DNA from: an uncultured bacterium
GTDB lineage: Bacteria > Bacillota > Clostridia > Lachnospirales > Lachnospiraceae
Assembly: GCA_905215405.1 (NCBI GenBank)
Contig: CAJMQE010000048.1
Span: forward strand, 1 to 29,322
Length of the DNA: 29,322 nt
Direction of reading: 5' to 3'
Of this stretch, positions 23,772-29,322 are shown piece after piece (within the stretch, counting starts at the first letter, position 1; each line of letters opens with the position of its first letter). The position numbers and the translations under genes were made by a program. The notes beneath the pieces are model-generated. The model worked only from the letters and a program-made list of their open reading frames with translations. It was not told where the DNA came from and did no database searches.

Positions 23772-25277
23772 TTATTTAAATGTAGCTTTGAACTCTTTAA
23801 TTGCATTGATCAGCTTGTTCTCTGTTTCTTCATCTAACTGTTTTGTTTCCTTGATAGATGCAGGAATTTCAGGATATTTTGTATCGATATAATCGAATAA
23901 ACCTGCCTGGAATTCAAGAATTCTGCTTGATTCAATATCTAATACATATTTCTTAGTTACAGCATAAATAATAATTACCTGATATTCAACAGGCATTGGT
24001 TTATACTGTGGCTGTTTTAACATTTCTTTGATTCTTTCACCCTGTGCCAGTTTTTCTTTTGTATCTGCATCAAGTTCTGAACCGAACTGAGCAAATGCAG
24101 CAAGTTCTCTGTACTGGGCAAGTTCAACTCGAATAGGAGCTGCGATTTTCTTAATAGCCTTGATCTGCGCTGCACCACCAACTCGTGATACAGAAAGACC
24201 AGCATTGATAGCAGGTCTGAAACCTGAATTGAACATTTCTGTTTCAAGATAGATCTGACCATCTGTAATAGAAATTACATTTGTTGGGATATATGCTGAA
24301 ACATCGCCTGCCTGTGTTTCGATGATAGGCAGTGCTGTAAGAGATCCTCCGCCGTACTCATCTGACATTCTTGCAGCTCTTTCGAGAAGTCTTGAATGAA
24401 GATAGAATACATCACCAGGATAAGCTTCACGTCCAGGTGGTCTCTTAAGAAGTAAGGAAAGTGTACGGTATGCAGTTGCATGCTTGCTCAAGTCATCATA
24501 AACAACGAGAACATCTTTGCCCTGATCCATCCATTCTTCACCGATTGCGCATCCTGAATATGGTGCGATATACTGTAATGGTGCAAGTTCGCTGGCTGTA
24601 GCTGCAACGATTGTTGTATAGCTCATTGCGCCATTTTCTTCTAATGTTTTAACAATATTAGCAACTGTAGATGCCTTCTGGCCGATTGCTACATAAATAC
24701 AGTTAACATTCTGACCTTTCTGGTTGATAATTGTATCAAGTGCAATTGCTGTTTTACCAGTCTGACGGTCACCGATAATAAGTTCTCGCTGACCTCTTCC
24801 GATAGGAACCATGGCATCGATAGCCTTAATACCTGTCTGAAGTGGTGTATCTACTGATTTTCTGGTGATAACACCAGATGCTACTCTTTCAATCTGACGG
24901 AATTTGTTAGTTTCGATAGGTCCTTTTCCATCTATAGGCTGTCCTAATGCATTAACAACACGACCAATCATTGCGTCACCAACAGGAACTTCTACTACTC
25001 GTCCTGTAGTTTTAACTGTATCGCCTTCATTTATATTCTTAGAATCACCCAGTAAAACGGCACCTACGTTATCTTCTTCCAGATTCAGTATCATTCCGTA
25101 TACTTCGCCAGGGAATTCAAGTAATTCACCCTGCATAGCCTTTTCCAGACCATGTATACGTGCGATACCATCTGCTACCTGAATTACAGTACCAACATCT
25201 GATACTTCAAGTTCCGTAGAATATCTTTTAATCTGCTCTTTAATCACCGAGCTAATTTCTTCGGGTCTTAAATTCAT
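23772..25277 (-). CDS. atpA: F-type ATP synthase subunit alpha
   Basis: The non-catalytic nucleotide-binding subunit alternating with beta in the F1 hexamer. Its 501 residues start MNLRPEEISSVIKEQI and include Walker A GDRQTGKT (about 169-176), DLSKHATAYRTLSLLLKRPPGREAYPGDVFYLHSRLLERAA, and the arginine-finger region SVSRVGGAAQ. An AAGAAGGTG site lies rather far (about 12 bases) from the ATG. It follows atpH by 36 bases. Typical in length and sequence. Confidence 0.99.
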   Translation of the reverse strand: MNLRPEEISSVIKEQIKRYSTELEVSDVGTVIQVADGIARIHGLEKAMQGELLEFPGEVYGMILNLEEDNVGAVLLGDSKNINEGDTVKTTGRVVEVPVGDAMIGRVVNALGQPIDGKGPIETNKFRQIERVASGVITRKSVDTPLQTGIKAIDAMVPIGRGQRELIIGDRQTGKTAIALDTIINQKGQNVNCIYVAIGQKASTVANIVKTLEENGAMSYTTIVAATASELAPLQYIAPYSGCAIGEEWMDQGKDVLVVYDDLSKHATAYRTLSLLLKRPPGREAYPGDVFYLHSRLLERAARMSDEYGGGSLTALPIIETQAGDVSAYIPTNVISITDGQIYLETEMFNSGFRPAINAGLSVSRVGGAAQIKAIKKIAAPIRVELAQYRELAAFAQFGSELDADTKEKLAQGERIKEMLKQPQYKPMPVEYQVIIIYAVTKKYVLDIESSRILEFQAGLFDYIDTKYPEIPASIKETKQLDEETENKLINAIKEFKATFK

Positions 25278-25313
25278 GGAGCTAACGCACCTTCTTTCTT
25301 TTCTGAGTACAAG

Positions 25314-25862
25314 CTATGCAAGCTGAATCTTCTTCAGATCTTTTGCAAGCTCGCCTAATTTTGTCTTAACACTGCTGTCTACAACTCTATCACCGATTCT
25401 GATAATCATACCGCCGATTAAAGATTCATCAACACTATAATTTACTTCAAATTCAACATACTTTGTTGTTTCAAGCAATTTCTTCTCTACTTTTTCTTTC
25501 TGTACATCTGTAAGTGCTTTAGCTGTAACAACATCGGCTGTACCGATCTTCTTATACTCTTTCACTCTTGATATGAAATACTTCAGCGTTGGAAGAATGT
25601 CATTCTGTCTGGTCTTTGAAACCATCAGTACAAGGAGACCTGTCATATCTTTCGATACCATCTCTTTGAAAATGTTTTCAACAACCTCTTCTTTTTCTTT
25701 TCTTTCAATCTTCGGATGACCAAGCATTTTGCCAAGCTCAGTGTTTTTCTCAAATGCCTCAATAACTGCTTTTGCTTCATCAAATAAAGCATCTACCTTG
25801 TTATCTTCAAGAGCAAGGTCAAATAATGCGTCACCGTAGGTTTTTGATACTAGCTTAGCCAT
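25314..25862 (-). CDS. atpH: F-type ATP synthase subunit delta
   Basis: Delta joins F1 to the peripheral stalk. The 182-residue product has the N-terminal helical domain (MAKLVSKTYGDALFDLA...) and the C-terminal signature ESLIGGMIIRIGDRVVDSSVKTKLGELAKDL, typical of OSCP/delta. The gene overlaps the end of atpF by 13 bp, so it is likely translationally coupled; GGGTGATG inside atpF is the only ribosome-binding candidate. Confidence 0.97.
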   Translation of the reverse strand: MAKLVSKTYGDALFDLALEDNKVDALFDEAKAVIEAFEKNTELGKMLGHPKIERKEKEEVVENIFKEMVSKDMTGLLVLMVSKTRQNDILPTLKYFISRVKEYKKIGTADVVTAKALTDVQKEKVEKKLLETTKYVEFEVNYSVDESLIGGMIIRIGDRVVDSSVKTKLGELAKDLKKIQLA

Positions 25863-26425
25863 GTGTCATCACCCATTTCATTTAAAGTCTCTTCAATAAG
25901 AGCATCACTAACTTCTGTGTTAATAGCCTGGGAAACCACTTTTGCAGCCATAGCTGAAGCAACAGTAATCATCTCCTGTTTTACTTCGTCAGCTACACGT
26001 TTCTTTTCAAGTGCAGCTTCTGCATTGGCGCGTTCAATAATTCTTGCGGCTTCTTCCTTGGCTTCATCAATAATTTTCTGTTCAGTGTGTAAAGCAGTTT
26101 TTCTTGCTTCACTTAATATAACTTCTGCCTCTTTATCGACTTTCTTTAACTTTTCGCTATAGTCAGCTTTGAGCTGCTGAGCAGCTTCATTTTCTGCTTT
26201 CGCATTCTCTCTGTCTTTTGTTATCTTTTCCTGTCTCTTCTTCAGCATATCCCTTGCCGGGTTAAACAGAATATAAGAAAGCAGAATGAAAAGAATGAAA
26301 ATATTGACAGCTGTTACTGCTGTATCAAAAAGTGTCTGATAATCAAGGCCAAACAGTCTAGTCGTCTCTTCTGCCGCAGTTGTTGCTGTCGCAGTAAGAC
26401 TAATAAAACTTCCTAAGAATCCCAA
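25850..26425 (-). CDS. atpF: F-type ATP synthase subunit b (TTG start)
   Basis: Subunit b forms the peripheral stalk. The 191-residue protein has a short N-terminal lead, one membrane helix (about 36-56, AVNIFILFILLSYILF), the conserved NPARDMLKKRQEKI and a long charged helix that dimerises as a coiled coil. The start codon is TTG at 26425, chosen because AGGAGG lies exactly 7 bases upstream and no ATG in this frame precedes the membrane helix. It lies 41 bases after atpE and overlaps atpH. Confidence 0.96.
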   Translation of the reverse strand: MGFLGSFISLTATATTAAEETTRLFGLDYQTLFDTAVTAVNIFILFILLSYILFNPARDMLKKRQEKITKDRENAKAENEAAQQLKADYSEKLKKVDKEAEVILSEARKTALHTEQKIIDEAKEEAARIIERANAEAALEKKRVADEVKQEMITVASAMAAKVVSQAINTEVSDALIEETLNEMGDDTWLS

Positions 26426-26466
26426 GATTTCGCCTCCTCTCTATCAGCTTAAATGATTGTTATAAC

Positions 26467-26721
26467 CTATTTGAAAGGTTTTACAAACATTAAGATAATA
26501 GCTACAGCGAAACCATAAAGACCTGTTGTCTCGGCAACGGCCTGTCCAAGTAACATAGTTGAAGTGATATCTGATTTTGCACCTGGATTACGTCCAACTG
26601 CTGCTGCAGCATGACCTGCTGCAATACCCTGTCCAATACCAGGACCTACACCTGCGATCATCGCAATACCAGCACCTACTGCTGACATAGCACTAATAAA
26701 TTCCTGTCCACTAATGTTCAT
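26467..26721 (-). CDS. atpE: F-type ATP synthase subunit c, sodium-type ion site
   Basis: Subunit c forms the membrane rotor ring. The 84 residues are two hydrophobic helices joined by the polar loop GRNPGAK. The ion site has Gln31 in GIGQG and Glu64-Thr65-Thr66 with Tyr69 in AVAETTGLYG; in Ilyobacter tartaricus the sodium ligands and their supporting residues are Gln32, Glu65, Ser66, Thr67 and Tyr70. Proton-specific c subunits usually lack both the helix-1 Gln and the hydroxyl residue after the Glu. The gene lies between atpB and atpF in the standard order. Confidence 0.97.
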   Translation of the reverse strand: MNISGQEFISAMSAVGAGIAMIAGVGPGIGQGIAAGHAAAAVGRNPGAKSDITSTMLLGQAVAETTGLYGFAVAIILMFVKPFK

Positions 26722-26767
26722 TCTAGAATCCTCCTAAAAATAGATTTTTGTTTTTAGTTGTTAGCCT

Positions 26768-27481
26768 TTAGTCGGCAATTTTGTCGTTAACATAAACCAT
26801 TGTTAACATACTGAATACGTATGCCTGAATACATCCGGAAAAAATATCAAAGTAGATATGAAGTACTGACGGGAAACCTATTTTAACAAATATAGGTAAC
26901 AGACTGTAAATAAGTCCCATCAAAACTGTTCCAGACATTACATTACCAAACAAACGTAATGATAATGAAAGTGGCACCGCAAATTCACCAATTAAATTAA
27001 TTGGGAATAAGAAAAACATCGGCTTAAACAAATCAGTAAAATGTTTTGACTTATTTTTCTTAATACCACAATAGTGTACCATACCAAAGGTAATCAAACC
27101 TAATGGCAGTGTAACACCATAATCTGCTGTCGGTGCTCTAAGTCCAAAAATACCCGAGATATTACTTATCAGAATAAATACGAATATCGCGGTGATGTAG
27201 TTCACAAACCTGTGCGCATTAGTACCCATGATAGCATTGACCTGATTACCAAGCATTTCGATAATAAGTTCAACGATATTCTGGTACGTGCCAGGTGTAT
27301 CTGAAGCGTCTTTCTTGTTTATTATAACTCTCGCTATAATTGCTCCAATTATAATCACAAGCGAAACAACCAGCATTGCAACATGTGTTGTTGTGATGTG
27401 CACAGTTACATTTCCGATTTTAATATCTTTCAGATACTTGATCATGAAACTTGCATCATTAGATGCACGCACGCTAAACAT
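26768..27481 (-). CDS. atpB: F-type ATP synthase subunit a
   Basis: Subunit a carries the ion half-channels beside the c-ring. The 237-residue membrane protein has about five to six hydrophobic segments and the essential arginine in LSLSLRLFGNVMSG (about residue 173), plus GEFAVPLSLS just before it and the C-terminal QAYVFSMLTMVYVNDKI. The start at ATG 27481 (MFSVRASN) follows GGGAGG by 4 bases; the frame opens upstream at a GTG (27493) that lies within this ribosome binding site. It is 17 bases after atpI. Confidence 0.97.
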   Translation of the reverse strand: MFSVRASNDASFMIKYLKDIKIGNVTVHITTTHVAMLVVSLVIIIGAIIARVIINKKDASDTPGTYQNIVELIIEMLGNQVNAIMGTNAHRFVNYITAIFVFILISNISGIFGLRAPTADYGVTLPLGLITFGMVHYCGIKKNKSKHFTDLFKPMFFLFPINLIGEFAVPLSLSLRLFGNVMSGTVLMGLIYSLLPIFVKIGFPSVLHIYFDIFSGCIQAYVFSMLTMVYVNDKIAD

Positions 27482-27497
27482 TGTGCCTCCCACCTTC

Positions 27498-27902
27498 TCA
27501 CCTTCCTTTTCTTAAGATTTTTGTAACAACTTTATGAGTAAGCGGCTGTAAATAAGCCGATACTTTCAATGCAAACATGCCTACAAATGCAGCAAGAATA
27601 TCACCTGCACCTGTACCATACAAAAGAATGAAGATAACCGCGATTGCCGCCAATCTGATAGTGTACGCAATAATTGATTTCTTAACCGCCCCGCTATCTG
27701 AAAGCTGTATAGACTGTGCAAGCGTAATGCTCATATGAAATGCAGCAAACATTGAAAATAATACCCCTGCCATAAAACCTATGGCGCAATATAACTTATT
27801 AGGAAAAAAGCTGAATATGATTACTTCCCCTATAAGCAAATATACAATATCCAGTATCAGCAGATCTGCCAAAACCGGATTTAAATTCTTAAGCTTATTC
27901 AT
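27498..27902 (-). CDS. atpI: ATP synthase-associated membrane protein AtpI
   Basis: A 134-residue protein with four membrane segments (LADLLILDIVYLLIGEVIIF; AIGFMAGVLFSMFAAFHMSI; IRLAAIAVIFILLYG; ILAAFVGMFALKVSAYLQPL), matching the ATP synthase I family in size, topology and place before atpB. Such proteins assist c-ring assembly or Mg/Ca uptake. The ATG at 27902 (MNKLKNLNP) overlaps the stop of the preceding gene by 8 bp, with AGGGA upstream; the open frame back to 27980 lies inside atpZ and is not used. Sequence conservation in this family is low, so assignment rests on topology and position. Confidence 0.85.
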   Translation of the reverse strand: MNKLKNLNPVLADLLILDIVYLLIGEVIIFSFFPNKLYCAIGFMAGVLFSMFAAFHMSITLAQSIQLSDSGAVKKSIIAYTIRLAAIAVIFILLYGTGAGDILAAFVGMFALKVSAYLQPLTHKVVTKILRKGR

Positions 27903-28185
27903 CTTTCTTTTCCCTGTTAGCCCTTTCGATTGTCGCTTGTATTTCGTCTTCGACTTTCTTCTTTCGTACTCTTTCCTCATCTTTGACTGTTTTCATTGCT
28001 ACCACGTAAGCATTTCTGCCACCGGCAAGCATCCCCAGTACCAAGAAAGGGATCGTGAAAACGGTATGAAACTGCTTATCTATCCATATTCCTATAAACA
28101 AACATAGAAATGTAGGTACCATAACATTGATACTTAACTGTGATATAAAAATTATATTTCTATACCCAGATCCTTTATTATTCAT
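27895..28185 (-). CDS. atpZ: AtpZ-like protein, first gene of the atp operon
   Basis: A 96-residue protein with two membrane helices (about 14-33 and 43-62) and a charged C-terminal tail (ERVRKKKVEDEIQATIERANREKKDE). The signature GIWIDKQFHTVFTIPFLVLGMLAGGRNAY is that of the small AtpZ/AtpI-related family (Fo-F1 gene 1), thought to help c-ring assembly or magnesium uptake. It starts about 20 bases after the predicted transcription start and overlaps atpI by 8 bp. The site GAAAGG is about 11 bases from the ATG, a little far. Confidence 0.85.
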   Translation of the reverse strand: MNNKGSGYRNIIFISQLSINVMVPTFLCLFIGIWIDKQFHTVFTIPFLVLGMLAGGRNAYVVAMKTVKDEERVRKKKVEDEIQATIERANREKKDE

Positions 28186-28211
28186 ACAATATATCGCCTT
28201 TCTTTGTTAAT

Positions 28212-28220
28212 ATTATAACA
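28212..28220 (-). promoter_or_regulatory. Proximal atp operon promoter (extended -10)
   Basis: Minus strand TGTTATAAT: TATAAT at 28212-28217 with the extended TG at 28219-28220. No good -35 is seen. Transcription would begin about 20 bases before atpZ. Confidence 0.5.
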
Positions 28221-28253
28221 TAAGGTAATACTAATATGGAAGATATAAATTTA

Positions 28254-28281
28254 ATTATATCATTTTTTTAGAAAATGTCTA
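28254..28281 (-). promoter_or_regulatory. Distal atp operon promoter
   Basis: Minus strand: -35 TAGACA (28276-28281), 16-bp spacer, extended -10 TGATATAAT (TATAAT at 28254-28259). It is the better of the two atp promoters. Confidence 0.65.
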
Positions 28282-28318
28282 TTTTTTTAATAAAATGTTA
28301 ATAAATGTCCATAACTGA

Positions 28319-28347
28319 TTGAAATTTTAATCTTTAATTGATATAAT
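28319..28347 (+). promoter_or_regulatory. Promoter of the DUF402 gene
   Basis: -35 TTGAAA (28319-28324), 17-bp spacer, extended -10 TGATATAAT (TATAAT at 28342-28347). It diverges from the atp promoters within a 189-bp gap. Confidence 0.75.
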
Positions 28348-28374
28348 TTAAAAAAGTTTACAGGAGGGCAACAA

Positions 28375-28863
28375 ATGTCTACTCTTTACCGCAAAAGACT
28401 CATTCCAAATGAGTGTATTTGTTTAAAAAATGATAAGATTATTGACAAAACGGATACTTATATTGTTACACAATGGGATACAATTCATCCAAAAAATGAG
28501 TTTGCCAGCGGAATTTCTCTTTACCTTATGGATAAAGGCTGGAAAATCAGCAAATTCTATACAACAGAACACAAATTGCTCTATATCTACTGTGATATTA
28601 TTGACACATCTTTTGACGTTAAAACAGATACTTATGTTTTCACAGACCTTCTTGCCGATGTCATTATTGAAAATGATGGATTTGTCAGAGTCGTCGATTT
28701 AGATGAGTTATCAGATGCCTGTGAATCTTCTATAATAAGTAACGAGATGCTTGTGACAGCACTGTATCGTCTGAATGGGCTTCTTACCCTGATCTACGAC
28801 CACAAACTCGATCAGTACCTTGAACTGTTAGAAAAGTTTGAGCAACAGCAGATAGAAAAATAG
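28375..28863 (+). CDS. DUF402-domain protein
   Basis: A 162-residue soluble protein resembling the DUF402 family, which includes nucleoside di-/triphosphatases (Ntdp of Staphylococcus) and the FomD hydrolase. Features seen: KRLIPNECICLKNDKII near the N-terminus, a central beta-rich stretch GWKISKFYTTEHKLLYIYCDIID, then YVFTDLLADVIIENDGFVRVVDLDEL with the acidic, Asp-rich pattern that binds metal in relatives, and a C-terminal helical part. AGGAGGG lies 6 bases before the ATG. It is monocistronic, with its own promoter and a probable terminator at the stop codon. Phosphatase activity is possible by family, but the substrate is unknown and the assignment is by eye. Confidence 0.75.
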   Translation: MSTLYRKRLIPNECICLKNDKIIDKTDTYIVTQWDTIHPKNEFASGISLYLMDKGWKISKFYTTEHKLLYIYCDIIDTSFDVKTDTYVFTDLLADVIIENDGFVRVVDLDELSDACESSIISNEMLVTALYRLNGLLTLIYDHKLDQYLELLEKFEQQQIEK

Positions 28864-28890
28864 CCGTTGCACCCCGTGCCGAGGTTTTTC
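28855..28890 (+). terminator. Probable terminator of the DUF402 gene
   Basis: GAAAAA (28855-28860) can pair with TTTTTC (28885-28890), CC with GG and GCAC with GTGC, with small internal loops. The stem includes the last codons and stop of the gene. Moderate stability only. Confidence 0.45.
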
Positions 28891-28989
28891 TTATCTACAA
28901 TAGCAAAGAATCATTAGAATAAAAAAATATTGAATATGCGAATTTAATCAGAATATAAAATCATAAATAAAGAAACTATAGCTCCGAGT

Positions 28990-29210
28990 ATAAAGTCTAT
29001 TGAATATAGAGGATATCACTCAAAGCATAAAGTCTATTGAATATAGAGGATATCGCTCAAAGCATAAAGTCTATTGAATATAGAGGATATTGCTCAAAGC
29101 ATAAAGTCTATTTAAATAGAGGATATTGCTCAAAGCATAAAGTCTATTGAATATAGAAGATATCGCTCAAAGCATAAGATCTATTGAATATAGCAACTAT
29201 AGTTCAGATC
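28990..29210. repeat. 37-bp tandem array, six units
   Basis: Units begin at 28990, 29027, 29064, 29101, 29137 and 29174. Five are 37 bp; the fourth is 36 bp. They start ATAAAGTCTATTGAATATAG and end GATATCGCTCAAAGC with few changes; the sixth is more diverged, and sequence just left of the array (ending AACTATAGCTCCGAGT) resembles the end of the sixth. Each unit carries a TCTAT/ATAGA dyad. There are no variable spacers, so it is not a CRISPR. The 28891-28989 stretch before it is AT-rich with no gene. Confidence 0.9.
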
Positions 29211-29246
29211 ATAACAACATTTTCTGTACTATCCAAATCTTCAAAT

Positions 29247-29276
29247 AAAAAAGCCTGCTGTCATAATGACAATGGC
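29247..29276 (-). terminator. Terminator of a minus-strand gene beyond the right edge
   Basis: On the minus strand, GCC and TGTCAT pair with ATGACA and GGC (29253-29276), followed by T6 (29247-29252). It implies a minus-strand gene entering from beyond the window. Confidence 0.65.
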
Positions 29277-29291
29277 ATTAAGTTAAGAAAG

Positions 29292-29320
29292 TCTCACATC
29301 ACAGAAAATGTGGTGTGGGA
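29292..29320 (+). other. 12-bp hairpin at the right edge, possible plus-strand terminator
   Basis: TCTCACATCACA (29292-29303) pairs with TGTGGTGTGGGA (29309-29320) using two G-U pairs that form only in plus-strand RNA. The window ends two Ts later, so a U-run cannot be checked. Confidence 0.45.
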
Positions 29321-29322
29321 TT

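Noticed and set aside
28990..29210. CRISPR array
   Set aside because: The repeats abut directly without unique spacers and there are no cas genes.

Overview
The window looks like a chromosomal segment of a low-GC, Gram-positive anaerobe of the Clostridia, most likely Lachnospiraceae. A pectin-degrading genus such as Lachnospira is a reasonable guess but is not proven here. The grounds are AT-rich DNA, strong AGGAGG ribosome binding sites and TATAAT promoters, the pairing of glgC with glgD, SpoVG, DnaD/DnaI-type replication loaders, a long divergent PRPP synthetase, a YwmB-like protein next to the ATP synthase operon, and a cell-wall-anchored pectinesterase. No rRNA, tRNA, phage, transposase or CRISPR array was seen.

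Layout. Positions 1-12777 are all minus strand: an HMGL-type aldolase; the operon pth-mfd (peptidyl-tRNA recycling and transcription-coupled repair); a 1205-residue secreted pectinesterase with Fn3 domains and a C-terminal sorting signal; spoVG; and the overlapping pair glgC-glgD for glycogen precursor synthesis. The order spoVG / nucleotidyltransferase / pth / mfd, with prs a few kb away, recalls the spoVG-gcaD-prs-ctc-pth-mfd region of Bacillus subtilis; the pectinesterase sits inside it. Positions 13350-18516 are plus strand: murC (cell wall), dnaD and dnaI (replicative helicase loading), and prs (PRPP). Five perfect DnaA boxes lie between murC and dnaD, directly upstream of the dnaD promoter.

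Positions 18721-28185 are minus strand: a complete F-type ATP synthase operon in the order atpZ-atpI-atpB-atpE-atpF-atpH-atpA-atpG-atpD-atpC, followed by a membrane protein with a YwmB-like outer domain. The c subunit carries a sodium-type ion-binding set (Gln31, Glu64, Thr65, Tyr69). A DUF402 gene (plus strand) diverges from the atp operon, and the right end holds a 37-bp tandem array plus terminators pointing to further genes outside.

The non-coding DNA is the most unusual part. There is a perfect 121-bp duplication between atpG and atpD; an 18-bp terminator hairpin after atpC whose 3' arm contains the Shine-Dalgarno of the next gene, its U-run touching that gene's start codon; 10- to 11-bp tandem arrays at or just after three stop codons; and the 37-bp array, in which a deletion variant preserves a palindrome. 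I found no complete unknown multi-gene system. The best leads are the DnaA-box control region, the terminator/ribosome-binding-site overlap and the repeat elements.
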